A stretch of DNA of 64,000 nt. It comes from Anaerolineae bacterium. Its GTDB lineage: Bacteria; Chloroflexota; Anaerolineae; Aggregatilineales; Phototrophicaceae. A program made the position numbers and the translations under genes. The stretch spans positions 62,001-126,000 of the forward strand of contig JALHQT010000006.1 of the NCBI GenBank assembly GCA_022841825.1, read 5' to 3'. Positions 51,510 through 60,286 of this stretch are shown here, piece after piece; the stretch's first letter is position 1; the number at the start of each line of letters is the position of its first letter. The notes below the pieces were generated by a model that saw nothing but the letters and a program-made list of their open reading frames with translations, was not told the DNA's origin and did no database searches.

Positions 51510-52703
51510 ATGCCGCAGTGGGCTTCATTCGACGCATTCCTCGAAGATACCAATCGCGCCAAGACCGACCGCGAACGCCAGATGATGGTGGATGAGTTGT
51601 TTTCCGAGCGCCCCCATTGGCCCTGGCTTGAACACGACAAAGCGGTCTTCGCCTACAACGGTGCCAGCGCACAGACGGTTGCTCTCAACCTCGACACCAT
51701 CCACGCCGACCCACCCTTCGCGCCGATGACCCGCATTCTGGGGACATCCATGTGGTACGTCGAGCGCAGTTTCCAGCCTGACGACCTGCTCGACTACCTG
51801 ATCGCGGTCGATGACCCCATGACGCCGCTGTCGCAGGAGCGCGACATCGTCGGGCGCATCGCCCGCCACTGGCGCGACGACGGGCTGAACCCCACGCGAA
51901 TGAACACCGCGCAGGCGACCGTCTCCATCCTGCGCATGAGATACGCGCGTCCGTTCCCCGATTGGGCGTCGATGCGCCATGTGCAGCGCGGGGACGTGCA
52001 GGAACACACCCTCAACAGCAATGCTTTAGGAATCCAGGGGCGCAAACTGTGGGTCTACACGCCTGCCGGTTATGAAGACTCAGGCTTGGATTACCCGCTT
52101 CTCATTCTCCAGGATGGGCAGTGGGCGGTGGGGGCGCTGCAAGTGGCAGAGATGGCGGATGCGCTCATCAAGCACGAGCGCGTACAGCCGCTGATCATTG
52201 CGATGGTGCAGAGCGGAACACAGTCGGAACGCGAACGCGAATATGTCGTCAACGACGCGCATTATCAATTCGTCGCCGACGAGCTGATACCGCTGCTCCA
52301 GAGCAGCTACCGCATTGCCGCCGAACAGGTCGGCATCGGCGGGGTCGCCATCGGCGCAACAGCAGCGATGCACGCCGCGCTGATCAACCCTTCGCTCTTT
52401 TCCAGCCTGATCATGATCTCGCCGCCTCTCGGCAAGGGCGCATACGCCGAGCAGGTGCGCGCCTTCGCCGGGCGCTTTGCCGAGTCCGCCGTGCTGCCGC
52501 GCCGCATCTTTCAGTCCGTTGGGCGCTACGAAGCCACAGGACGTTTCGTGAAGCCTGCCTTCGCACTGCGCGAAACGCTGTCCACGAAGTCTGGCGTGTA
52601 TTACCGCTTCTGCGAAATCGGCAGCGGGCATGGGCTGGCGGCATTCCGCAGCATCCTGCCGGAAGCGCTGGCGTGGGCGTATCCCGGTGCGGCGTTCTCC
52701 TAA
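51510..52703 (+). CDS. Esterase-like alpha/beta hydrolase lacking the nucleophile serine
   Basis: A 397-residue protein related to enterochelin-esterase/esterase D-type hydrolases. Residues ~1-170 form an N-terminal domain; the hydrolase fold starts near KLWVYTPAGYED and YPLLILQDGQ. ERERE...YQFVADELIPLLQ is typical of the family. The nucleophile elbow, normally G-x-S-x-G, is GVAIG at residues 278-282, with Ala280 (GCC at 52347-52349) in place of Ser. The C-terminal histidine is retained (GSGHGLAAF). It may be a non-catalytic binding protein. GGGAG precedes the ATG. The 3' end overlaps the convergent permease gene by four bases. Confidence 0.82.
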   Translation: MPQWASFDAFLEDTNRAKTDRERQMMVDELFSERPHWPWLEHDKAVFAYNGASAQTVALNLDTIHADPPFAPMTRILGTSMWYVERSFQPDDLLDYLIAVDDPMTPLSQERDIVGRIARHWRDDGLNPTRMNTAQATVSILRMRYARPFPDWASMRHVQRGDVQEHTLNSNALGIQGRKLWVYTPAGYEDSGLDYPLLILQDGQWAVGALQVAEMADALIKHERVQPLIIAMVQSGTQSEREREYVVNDAHYQFVADELIPLLQSSYRIAAEQVGIGGVAIGATAAMHAALINPSLFSSLIMISPPLGKGAYAEQVRAFAGRFAESAVLPRRIFQSVGRYEATGRFVKPAFALRETLSTKSGVYYRFCEIGSGHGLAAFRSILPEALAWAYPGAAFS

Positions 52704-53746
52704 TCGACGCCGCGCATCCGGGGGTCAAGCGCGTCGCGCAGACCATCGCCGAGGAAGTTGAAGGCGAACATGATGAAGAACAGCGCCAGCGCCGGGAAGA
52801 TCGCCTGATTGGGATAGCTGGTGATGGCGCGCGAACCTTCGGCGATCATACTGCCCCAGCTTGGCTGTGGCTGCTGTACGCCCAAGCCGATGAAACTCAG
52901 GAACGCCTCGTAAGAGATGTAGGTCGGGATGGTCAGCGTCTCGGCGACGATCAGCGGACCCAGAATATTGGGCAGGATGTGGCGGAACATCAGCCCCGGC
53001 GTGCGCACGCCCATGCTGCGCGCTGCCTCGATGTATTCCTTCTCGCGCGCGGACAGCACCTGCCCGCGCACCAAGCGCGCCATCTGCATCCACGACGTTA
53101 AGCCGATGCCGATGAAGATCAGAAACATACCGCCCCATGCTCGGTCAAGTTCCCCAAGTATCGCCTGGAGAGACCCCGGCTCCGGTGCTTCGGTACTGAA
53201 GCGGAAGAACGTCATCAGCAGGATGATAAAGAGCAGTGTTGGGAAGGCGTACATGATATCGACGATTCGCATCAGCAGCGTATCGACCCAACCCCCAAAG
53301 TAACCCGCCGCCAGCCCAACCCCTAACCCCACCGCGATAGCGACCACTGGACCGACAAAGGCGACCATGAGCGAGACCCGCGAGCCATAGATGATGCGGC
53401 TCAGGAGATCGCGTCCCAGCGTATCCGCGCCGATGGCATAGCTGTTGTCGATGTCCACATAGCCGCCGCGCTCCTTGGGCACCATGCTGGGGAACACATA
53501 GGTCACCCATTCCGGGACAGTATCCTTGGCGCGAAAGTCCGTTTGCTGGAACGGGCGCGGCGCAATGACCGGCGCGAAGATGGCGATCAGGATCGCGACG
53601 ATGATGATGATCAAGCCGATGATCGCCAGCCGATTGCGAAACAGGCGCTTCATGGCGCTCGCCCACAGACTCTCACCTTTGATGTGTGTTTCGAGCTGTG
53701 CAACGCCCGAAGGGGAGACCTGTCCCTGTGTTTTCACTGCCGACAT
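52700..53746 (-). CDS. Oligopeptide/dipeptide ABC transporter permease (OppC/DppC-like)
   Basis: A 348-residue permease. A cytoplasmic N-terminus of ~45 residues (LWASAMKRLFRNRLAIIGLI) leads into the first membrane helix, followed by the periplasmic loop AIGADTLGRDLLSRIIYGSRVSL, typical of OppC, and a C-terminal EAA-type motif EYIEAARSMGVRTPGLMFRHILPN. It ends in FNFLGDGLRDALDPRMRGVD, the standard OppC tail. I start at the ATG at 53746, since the upstream frame crosses a palindromic repeat. It is the last of the binding-protein/OppB/OppC set; no OppD or OppF ATPase follows. Confidence 0.92.
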   Translation of the reverse strand: MSAVKTQGQVSPSGVAQLETHIKGESLWASAMKRLFRNRLAIIGLIIIIVAILIAIFAPVIAPRPFQQTDFRAKDTVPEWVTYVFPSMVPKERGGYVDIDNSYAIGADTLGRDLLSRIIYGSRVSLMVAFVGPVVAIAVGLGVGLAAGYFGGWVDTLLMRIVDIMYAFPTLLFIILLMTFFRFSTEAPEPGSLQAILGELDRAWGGMFLIFIGIGLTSWMQMARLVRGQVLSAREKEYIEAARSMGVRTPGLMFRHILPNILGPLIVAETLTIPTYISYEAFLSFIGLGVQQPQPSWGSMIAEGSRAITSYPNQAIFPALALFFIMFAFNFLGDGLRDALDPRMRGVD

Positions 53747-53792
53747 ACCATTAAGTCCTTCCCCTGCGCCGTTGTAACAACATTTTATTGCC

Positions 53793-53822
53793 TGTAGGGG
53801 CGCAATGCATTGCGCCCCTACA
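53793..53822. repeat. Archetype of the palindromic repeat: 30-bp perfect palindrome
   Basis: TGTAGGGGCGCAATG directly abuts its exact inverse (CATTGCGCCCCTACA), so both GTAG and CTAC tails are present. It lies between the OppB-like and OppC-like genes in the same transcript. Confidence 0.85.
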
Positions 53823-53848
53823 ACCAAATTTTCTGCGCCAAATGCCCA

Positions 53849-54865
53849 TCATGTATACCGAATGCGCGGGTCAAGCCACGCATACACAATATCGACGACC
53901 AGGTTCGCCAGCACGAGGAAAGCCGCGTACAGCAAAATCGTCCCCATGACGACCGTGAAGTCACGGTTGCCAACGCTGGTCACAAAGTAGCGCCCCATGC
54001 CCGGCACAGCGAAGATCGTCTCCGTCACGAAGGTCCCGGTCACCAGGATGGCGAACAACGGACCAATCACGGTCACGACCGGGATGAGCGAGTTCTTGAG
54101 CGCGTGCAGCAGCACCACCACGCGCTCGGATAAGCCTTTGGCGCGCGCGGTGCGGATGTAATCTTCGTTGAGGACTTGCAGCAAACTGGCGCGGGTCAGG
54201 CGCGCCATCAACGCCGACTGCGCGAACCCCAGCGTGAAGGCGGGCAGGATGATGTGCTCAGGTCTGCCCCAACCGGACGCAGGCAGGACTTTCCAGACTG
54301 CGCCAAAGATGTACTGGAGTATCGGAGCCATCACGATGATCGGCACCGAGACGCCGATGATGGCGACGCCCATGCTGGAATAATCGACCCAGGTATTGCG
54401 CCGCAGCGCCGCCACGATGCCCAACGGCACGCCAATCGCGATGGCGACGACCAGCGCCGCGCTCCCCAACTGGATCGAGATCGGCAGGTTTTCGGTGAAG
54501 ATCATGTTGACGGTGCGGCTGCGCACGCGCAGCGACGGGCCGAAGTTCATCCAGCGAAACGCGGCTTCTTCGCCCAGAAATGGAAGGTCGATGTTGATCA
54601 GGAAGTCGGTCGTCAGTGTGCGGCGGTATTCGGGACCTGTGATCGTAGGGACAAGAATGTCGGATAAGTATTTAAGATATTGGTCTATCAGCGGTGCATT
54701 CAGATTGAATTTTTCTTCGAGCGCGCGCAAAACCGGCTCCGGCACGCCGCGCTCCGTCTGAAACGGACCGCCCGGCACCGCGCGCAGCAGGACAAACGTA
54801 ATTGCTGATACGACCAGCAAAACGACTGCCAGCCACAAAAGCCGTCGAACAATAAATTTTGCCAT
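53849..54865 (-). CDS. Oligopeptide/dipeptide ABC transporter permease (OppB/DppB-like)
   Basis: A 338-residue permease beginning MAKFIVRRLLWLAVVLLVVS, the usual OppB start, with about six membrane segments. The mid-sequence LGSAALVVAIAIGVPLGIVAAL and EAA-type loop DYIRTARAKGLSERVVVLLHALKNSLIP are characteristic, as is the closing YAAFLVLANLVVDIVYAWLDPRIRY. Between it and the binding-protein gene lies a 96-base inverted repeat. The substrate class (di/oligopeptide, nickel or oligosaccharide) cannot be fixed from sequence. Confidence 0.92.
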   Translation of the reverse strand: MAKFIVRRLLWLAVVLLVVSAITFVLLRAVPGGPFQTERGVPEPVLRALEEKFNLNAPLIDQYLKYLSDILVPTITGPEYRRTLTTDFLINIDLPFLGEEAAFRWMNFGPSLRVRSRTVNMIFTENLPISIQLGSAALVVAIAIGVPLGIVAALRRNTWVDYSSMGVAIIGVSVPIIVMAPILQYIFGAVWKVLPASGWGRPEHIILPAFTLGFAQSALMARLTRASLLQVLNEDYIRTARAKGLSERVVVLLHALKNSLIPVVTVIGPLFAILVTGTFVTETIFAVPGMGRYFVTSVGNRDFTVVMGTILLYAAFLVLANLVVDIVYAWLDPRIRYT

Positions 54866-54898
54866 ACCGCCCCCCAGCGCCCGCGATTTGTTTTGACT

Positions 54899-54994
54899 AA
54901 ACCCTCACCCCTGCCCCTCTCCCTCAGGGCGAGGGGTTTTCACGAGTCGCAAAAGTCCCTCTCCATGAGGGAGAGGGATTTAGGGTGAGGGTTT
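54899..54994. repeat. AAACCCTCACCC inverted-repeat element
   Basis: AAACCCTCACCC (54899-54910) and GGGTGAGGGTTT (54983-54994) are exact outer arms. Inside are two smaller hairpins: CCTCTCCCTC-AGGGCGAGGGG and CCCTCTCC-ATGA-GGGAGAGGG. The right end is eight bases from the binding-protein stop. This type of CTCTCCCT element is a separate repeat family. Confidence 0.8.
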
Positions 54995-55002
54995 AAAGTA
55001 TC

Positions 55003-56679
55003 TTAGCGGTTGATCGACCACTTCTCATAACGCTCGCGGGTGATGAACGAGTGCGTGCGTTCCACCCAGGGCTGCGTCAGATCGTTGGTGACATAGTAGT
55101 ACATCGGCGCGATAGCGGCTTCGGTGTTGACGAGGATGTTGTCCGCCTGCGCGTACAGCTCGGTGCGCTCTTCGACCGTCGGCGCGACGAACGCTGCGTC
55201 GATCAGCGAGTCGTATTCCGCATTCGCCCAGTGCGTATCGTTTTCCGCCAGCAGGTCGCTGTGGAACGGCACGTCATAGTGGAAGTTGTGGCTGTCCGGG
55301 TAGTCGAAGCACCAGGCAGCGCGGAAGACATCGTAATTGCCGCGCGTGTCGAGATAGGTGGCAAAGTCCGCAGTGGCGATGGTCACGCTGACGCCCAGCG
55401 TCTCCGCCCACATCTGCTGAACTGCCTGCGCGATCGTGCCGTGCAGACTGCTCTCGTTGTGGAAGATCGTCAGGTTGAAGTCGGCAGCAGATTGTCCGGT
55501 CTCGGTCAGATACTCGTTCCACAGGGTGGAAGCAGCTTCCGGGTCGCTGAAGATGCCGAGTTCAGGATACGCCTCGGAGGTCGGCGCGGCGTTCAGCGTC
55601 GGCAGCGTCCACAGGTTGGACGGGATTTGACCAGCGCCCAACACGTCGTTCGCCAACGCATCGCGGTCAATCGCCATCGAGAAGGCGCGGCGGGCGCGCA
55701 CATCGTCAAACGGCGGGCGTTCGACGTTGAAGCCGTAGTAGTAGGTGCAGGTGCCAGGACCGGTGAAGTATGCCGCGCTCAATGCTTCGTTGGAAAGAAC
55801 ACGTTCGAGTTCGGTGTCCGGCATTTCGGCAACGTCAATCGTGCCCGCCTCGAACTCGGTGAGCTGAACTTCCTCGTCGAGGAAGCGGAAGACCACTTCG
55901 TCAATCTGGGGCTGCGGAATGTTGGCGGTTCCGGGCCAGAAGGGGTTCTTGATCATGGTCAGGCTGCCGCCGTCACCACGCACCCAATCCTTGAGCGCGA
56001 ACGGACCGTAGGTGGTGATGTTTTCCGGATTGATCCAGAAATCCGCCTGCTCTTCGATCAGCCACTGGGGCTGCGCGTTCACCAGCCACAGCGACGCCAT
56101 GACCAGCTCCGTAACTGCCGACGGCTGGGCGGCGGTGATTTCGAGCGTGTACTCATCGACCACACGCACGCCGACATCTTCAGCAGCGCCTTCGCCATTG
56201 AAGAAGGCTTCGCCGCCGGCGATCCAGGGCGCGAGCACGCCGCCATACGGGGCAGCGGTTTCAGCCGCAATGCCGCGCAGAATACCGTAGGCAAAGTCCT
56301 GCGCCGTCACATAGCGCGGGTTGCCATCGGCATCCAACACCTGCTCAACCGCGCCGCTGTCTGCGTTGTAACGCACCCAGGAGATTTCTGGCATGATAGA
56401 GTAGGTCAGCACGAGCTGATCGTCCGAGATTGATACGGTCGCAATGCCGTCTTCGACGGCGGATGTTTCTTCGTTGATGCGCCCCAAGCCGACGAAGATC
56501 TGATCGATGATCTGCACCGATGGCACGTCTTCTGCCAGCGCCGGGTCGATGGTCGGGATATCGCTCGACCCCATCTGTCGCCCTGTCACCAGGACGACTG
56601 GACCGTCCTGGGCGGCGACGATGCCCCCAGCCAACGCCAGTGTCAACAATCCCAATAAGAGCAAGCCGAATATCTTCTT
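55003..56679 (-). CDS. ABC transporter substrate-binding protein, family 5 (oligopeptide/dipeptide type)
   Basis: A 558-residue exported binding protein. The signal peptide is MKKIFGLLLLGLLTLALAGG with cleavage near IVAAQ and no lipobox Cys. The mature part has family-5 features: IPTIDPALAEDVPSVQIIDQ, the EYTLEITAAQPSAVTELVMA strand pair, YYGFNVERPPFDDVRARRAF and SMAIDRDALANDVL, the classical family-5 signature. I start at the ATG at 56679 with GGAGGGG upstream. First gene of the operon, followed by the inverted-repeat element, OppB and OppC. Confidence 0.92.
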   Translation of the reverse strand, partial: KKIFGLLLLGLLTLALAGGIVAAQDGPVVLVTGRQMGSSDIPTIDPALAEDVPSVQIIDQIFVGLGRINEETSAVEDGIATVSISDDQLVLTYSIMPEISWVRYNADSGAVEQVLDADGNPRYVTAQDFAYGILRGIAAETAAPYGGVLAPWIAGGEAFFNGEGAAEDVGVRVVDEYTLEITAAQPSAVTELVMASLWLVNAQPQWLIEEQADFWINPENITTYGPFALKDWVRGDGGSLTMIKNPFWPGTANIPQPQIDEVVFRFLDEEVQLTEFEAGTIDVAEMPDTELERVLSNEALSAAYFTGPGTCTYYYGFNVERPPFDDVRARRAFSMAIDRDALANDVLGAGQIPSNLWTLPTLNAAPTSEAYPELGIFSDPEAASTLWNEYLTETGQSAADFNLTIFHNESSLHGTIAQAVQQMWAETLGVSVTIATADFATYLDTRGNYDVFRAAWCFDYPDSHNFHYDVPFHSDLLAENDTHWANAEYDSLIDAAFVAPTVEERTELYAQADNILVNTEAAIAPMYYYVTNDLTQPWVERTHSFITRERYEKWSINR

Positions 56680-56821
56680 CATGTGTCCCCTCCGTGCAAA
56701 AAGTACCGCCCGCAACACAGTGGTTATGGCGAGCAAAGCACGCGAATGCTAGCATGAAACATATCAGCATTACTTACCGAATGCAAATTTGATTTTCACC
56801 AAAGATTCAGGTTGTGGCTTG

Positions 56822-57148
56822 TTAGGGGAGAGCATTTTTCAGCAGAACCAGCGCAGCCATCCCCATGATAATCGTGAGCAGCGTGTTCTTACTGCGCCAT
56901 GCAACCAGGAACGTCACAATTCCCGCCAGCAGGTACTCGTTATTCAGGTTGAGCGCCACTTCCCCTCGCTCCCCCACGACCATCGCCGGCAGGATGATGG
57001 CGGCAAGCACGGCGGGCGGCACGTAACGCAAAGCGCGAAAGACCGCTTCTGGCAGCGGCAGCTTGCCGACCAGCGCCAGCACCGGGTAGCGCACGCCGAA
57101 CGTCACAAGGAACATCCCCAGGATAAGCAGGATTTCTTGCTCACTCAT
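56822..57148 (-). CDS. azlD: AzlD-family branched-chain amino acid exporter subunit
   Basis: A 108-residue membrane protein with three to four helices, typical of Azl[21 protein letters not shown], then [17 protein letters not shown] and [20 protein letters not shown]. AzlC and AzlD together form a branched-chain amino acid (and analogue) exporter. Its ATG overlaps the AzlC stop by four bases (ATGA), implying coupled translation and a fixed ratio. Confidence 0.9.
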   Translation of the reverse strand: MSEQEILLILGMFLVTFGVRYPVLALVGKLPLPEAVFRALRYVPPAVLAAIILPAMVVGERGEVALNLNNEYLLAGIVTFLVAWRSKNTLLTIIMGMAALVLLKNALP

Positions 57149-57921
57149 CGTCCAACCTCTTCCTGAGCAGCGTTGTGCTTCGCCACAGCCATCGCCTCCT
57201 GGAGCGGCGTGCGTATGAATCGCTCGGTGGCGACGCCTGCCACCAACCCCAGCAGCGCCGCGATCAGCAGCCCCAGCAGGTTCGGCAGGTCTCGCAGTAC
57301 AACAGCCGCGACCCCGGCGACGAGCGCCGCCGCCAGCATGGGCTTGGCGACCAGGAGCGGCACCAACATGGCGATGAACGTCGCAATCAGCGCGAAATCC
57401 AGCCCCCAGTTCTGCGGATTGGGGATCGACTGCCCCGCCACGATGCCGACCAGGGTACTGAGCTGCCAGAAGCTGTACATCGCCAGCGCCGAACCGAGAA
57501 AGAAGTAGTGCTTGTAGGGCGACGAATCGGTTTGCTGAAACCGCTGGACGACGACGACAAAGCTCTCATCCGTCAGCCAGAAACCGAGCGGGATCAGCCA
57601 GCGCTGTGACAGATGGCGCATGTACGGCGCAAGCGTCGCCGCATACAGGCTGTGGCGCAGATTCACCACGAACGTCGTCAGGACGATAAACGGGATCGGC
57701 GCGCTGCCCGCCACCATGTTGGAGGCGATGAACTGCGACGACCCGGCGAAGACGAAGGCTGACATGCCGAGCGCCGCCGCTGGCGACAAGCCGTTCGCAA
57801 CCGCAAGCGCGCCAAAGATGATGCCAAATGGCACTGCCCCCACAACCAGCGGGAGAGTCGCACGGACGCCCGCCAGAAGCTCTGCGCGTGGCGTCCCTTG
57901 TGGAATAGTCGTCGTCGCCAT
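57145..57921 (-). CDS. azlC: AzlC-family branched-chain amino acid exporter subunit
   Basis: A 258-residue membrane protein with about six to eight helices. Family motifs are [20 protein letters not shown] near the start, then [17 protein letters not shown] and [20 protein letters not shown], all diagnostic of AzlC. TGGAGC precedes the ATG. It is followed by overlapping AzlD and preceded (same strand) by the BenE transporter after a perfect inverted repeat. Confidence 0.92.
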   Translation of the reverse strand: MATTTIPQGTPRAELLAGVRATLPLVVGAVPFGIIFGALAVANGLSPAAALGMSAFVFAGSSQFIASNMVAGSAPIPFIVLTTFVVNLRHSLYAATLAPYMRHLSQRWLIPLGFWLTDESFVVVVQRFQQTDSSPYKHYFFLGSALAMYSFWQLSTLVGIVAGQSIPNPQNWGLDFALIATFIAMLVPLLVAKPMLAAALVAGVAAVVLRDLPNLLGLLIAALLGLVAGVATERFIRTPLQEAMAVAKHNAAQEEVGR

Positions 57922-57939
57922 AATGCTCCAGTGAAAACA

Positions 57940-57997
57940 AACCGCGAAGGCGCGAAGATCAGGAAACCTTTTTCGCGCCCTTCGCGCCTTCGCGGTT
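57940..57997. repeat. 18-bp inverted repeat of the CGAAGGCGCGAAG family
   Basis: AACCGCGAAGGCGCGAAG (57940-57957) and CTTCGCGCCTTCGCGGTT (57980-57997) are exact inverted copies. The right arm contains part of the BenE stop codon (57996-57998) and the element lies between BenE and azlC, where it may act as a terminator-like structure. Confidence 0.8.
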
Positions 57998-59216
57998 AAC
58001 GCTTCTTCCCTTTACCCCAATGAATGATGCCGTGCGTGAGCACACCAAAAACCAGCCCCCAGAACGGCGCGCCGATCCCGAACAGGCTGAAGTTCGCCGC
58101 CGTACACAGCAGCGCAATCAGTCCCCCCTCACGCACATCAGGATCGTTCATCGAAGCGGACAGCGCGCCAATGATCGCGTTCGCCAGCCCCAAGCCCGCT
58201 GTCGCCGCGATCAGTGCGTGCGGCAGGATCGTGAACAGCGAGACGAGCGTTGCGCCGAAGACGCCGATGACCAGATACCAGACGCCCGTCGCTACCCCTG
58301 CCGAGTAGCGCTTATCAGGGTCGGGATGTGCCTCAGGTCCGGTCACCAGCGCCGCCGTGATCGCAGCCAGCGTTACACCATGCCCGCCGAAAGGCGCGGT
58401 CAACAGAGACAGCACGCCTGTGATGACCAGCGCGCCATCGATGCGCAGTGTGTAGCCCGCGCTGCGTAATACCGCCAGCCCCGGCGCGTCCTGCGACGTC
58501 AGCGCCAGCGCGGTCAGCGGCAGCGCCAAGCCAAGCAGCGCGGGCAGCGTGAATGCAGGCGGCGTCCATAACGGAGTCGCCAGAGAAAGGGTCAGCGGTT
58601 CCGGCTGGATCGTGCCGCCGAGCGCGGCGATGACCAGCCCGACCCCCAGCGCGATCACCGTCGGCGCGCGAAAATTAACGCGCCGCAGGAGGAAATAGAC
58701 CGCGATCATGCTGATGACCATCAAGGGGTTTTCCGGGATGACATCGAACAGCCCGAAGCCAAACTTGATCAGCACGCCCGCCAGCATCCCCATCACAACC
58801 GGCTGTGGGATGCGCGCCATAATCCAGCCAAACAACCCGGTAAACCCGATCAGCATCACTACAATGGCGGAGATGAGATAGGCACCCACCGCCTCGGCAA
58901 ACGTGTAATCCGCCAGGCTCGTCACCAGAAGCGCAACGCCAGGCGTAGACCAGGCGGCGATGACGGGCATCCGATACCAGAGGCTCATGGCGATACTGGC
59001 GATCCCGCTGCCGATGGTGATCGCCACCACCCACGAAGAGATCTGCGCCTCAGTCAAGTCGCCATTGTTCGCCGCCTGAAAGACGATGACGAGCGACGCT
59101 GCCGTGCCGATGACGATCACCAACAGCCCGGACAGCACCGCCGACAGACTCATGGCGCGCGGCAGATCACGGAGATTGGCAATCACCGAAGTCGATGAGG
59201 TCTCGATGGCAGACAT
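57996..59216 (-). CDS. BenE/YdcO-family transporter (benzoate-type secondary transporter)
   Basis: A 406-residue membrane transporter with roughly 11-12 helices. Motifs of the benzoate transporter family are visible: [56 protein letters not shown], and [21 protein letters not shown]. Such proteins resemble UraA/SLC26-type fold carriers and move benzoate or related anions with protons. AAGGA precedes the ATG. No aromatic catabolic genes occur nearby, so the substrate may differ. Confidence 0.88.
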   Translation of the reverse strand: MSAIETSSTSVIANLRDLPRAMSLSAVLSGLLVIVIGTAASLVIVFQAANNGDLTEAQISSWVVAITIGSGIASIAMSLWYRMPVIAAWSTPGVALLVTSLADYTFAEAVGAYLISAIVVMLIGFTGLFGWIMARIPQPVVMGMLAGVLIKFGFGLFDVIPENPLMVISMIAVYFLLRRVNFRAPTVIALGVGLVIAALGGTIQPEPLTLSLATPLWTPPAFTLPALLGLALPLTALALTSQDAPGLAVLRSAGYTLRIDGALVITGVLSLLTAPFGGHGVTLAAITAALVTGPEAHPDPDKRYSAGVATGVWYLVIGVFGATLVSLFTILPHALIAATAGLGLANAIIGALSASMNDPDVREGGLIALLCTAANFSLFGIGAPFWGLVFGVLTHGIIHWGKGKKR

Positions 59217-59236
59217 AGCAGTAATCCTTCAAGAAC

Positions 59237-59300
59237 GGACGAGGCACACCTCGTCCCTACAGCATCCTATGGTTTCGTAGGGACGAGGCATGCCTTGTCC
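59237..59300. repeat. Two palindromes of the GTAGGGG/CCCCTAC family, tail to tail
   Basis: GGACGAGG-caca-CCTCGTCC with CTAC (59237-59260) is followed by GTAG and GGACGAGGC-AT-GCCTTGTCC (59278-59300, one G-T pair). The conserved tails face each other, as at 47242-47308. The gap lies between the BenE and flavin oxidoreductase genes. Confidence 0.75.
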
Positions 59301-59348
59301 GCCCGCCGTCCATCCGCACACGCACCGGACTTTTCACCCCATCGCGGC

Positions 59349-59921
59349 TCAATCCCCGTTCTCTTTCAGGGAGATTGGATAGACAAACGCGCCTGGAAAG
59401 TCTGGCGGGGCGACCTTGCGCTTGCCGCTCCACGCCTCGATTTCGATCTTGAACACGGAGGTCCGCGCCAGTTCGTCTTCGGTAACGCCGCGATAATCGC
59501 GCCCCGGACGCAGGTGCGGCGCGTACTTGTCGAGCAGCAGTTGCAGCGCTTCCGCCGCTTCCTCGCCTTGGATCACCAGCGCCCTGCCAAACACCGTCAC
59601 ACCGGAGTATTCGACGCTGAACTCCAACGCCTCGTCCGCGGGCAGCAGCCGACCAATGTCGCTGACGCTGAAGCAAACACGCTCATCCGCCTCGACATTG
59701 CCGCGCGTGCGCCCGACGCGCGCCGTATGAAGGTAGATGGCATGGCGCGCTTCGTCGTAAACGAACAGATTGGTGTTGATGAACGGCTGCCCTTCGTGAA
59801 CCGTCGCCAGGGAGCCATGCGCCGCCGCTCGCAGATACTCGCGTATCCAGCTTTCATCTTCAACCACTCGGTCGCTGCGCCGCACGGTTTCGGGCGGGAG
59901 TTTGGTGTAATCCTTCGCCAT
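59349..59921 (-). CDS. Pyridoxamine 5'-phosphate oxidase-family flavin-binding protein
   Basis: A 190-residue split-barrel FMN-binding protein. Motifs include IREYLRAAAHGSLATVHEGQ near the start, FINTNLFVYDEARHAIYLHT, ARVGRTRGNVEADERVCFSV and VTVFGRALVIQGEEAAEAL, matching the PNPOx-like/flavin reductase family that includes nitroimidazole- and haem-related members. I start at the ATG at 59921 (AAGGAAAG upstream). Substrate cannot be inferred; such proteins often bind F420, FMN or haem. Confidence 0.83.
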   Translation of the reverse strand: MAKDYTKLPPETVRRSDRVVEDESWIREYLRAAAHGSLATVHEGQPFINTNLFVYDEARHAIYLHTARVGRTRGNVEADERVCFSVSDIGRLLPADEALEFSVEYSGVTVFGRALVIQGEEAAEALQLLLDKYAPHLRPGRDYRGVTEDELARTSVFKIEIEAWSGKRKVAPPDFPGAFVYPISLKENGD

Positions 59922-60286
59922 CGTCTTTCCTTGCAACATCCTGTGTGCGTGTGTATTCCGGAGGATCAGCGCTACAGACGGTTCAGAGTAACGAAGTTAT
60001 GCTTGTCCTAAAAGCGCCGATTAAGTCCATTGATGTACGTGAAAGGTAGATCGACCAGAATCCGACCATAGGCACTTTACCCAATAAACGGGGGGCATGG
60101 GCAATTGCTCAGGAGCGAAACCCAGAGTACAATACACCCTAATGATCAACATCTGCGAACGTTTCCCTACCCTGCTGTTCAGCCACCAAACCCGATATGG
60201 TGCGCTGGGCGCTGGAACCCAAGACCCGTGTAAACGATGCGCAACACCACTCAGCCGTGTTCCAACGAGACAGGAGCGCCTTCTGT
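59922..60286. other. Divergent intergenic region of about 365 bases
   Basis: Between the leftward flavin protein and the rightward acetyltransferase-like gene. Rightward, TACAAT (60128-60133) with TTGCTC (60105-60110), 17 bases apart, is a possible but weak promoter with a ~150-base leader. A six-G run lies at 60090-60095. AGGAG (60270-60274) precedes the start at 60287. I see no RNA gene, repeat or small ORF with coding character. Confidence 0.4.

Noticed and set aside
53793-53822. Conventional terminator
   Set aside because: The palindrome has no T-run, lies inside an operon, and has many relatives in the window, so it is treated as a repeat.
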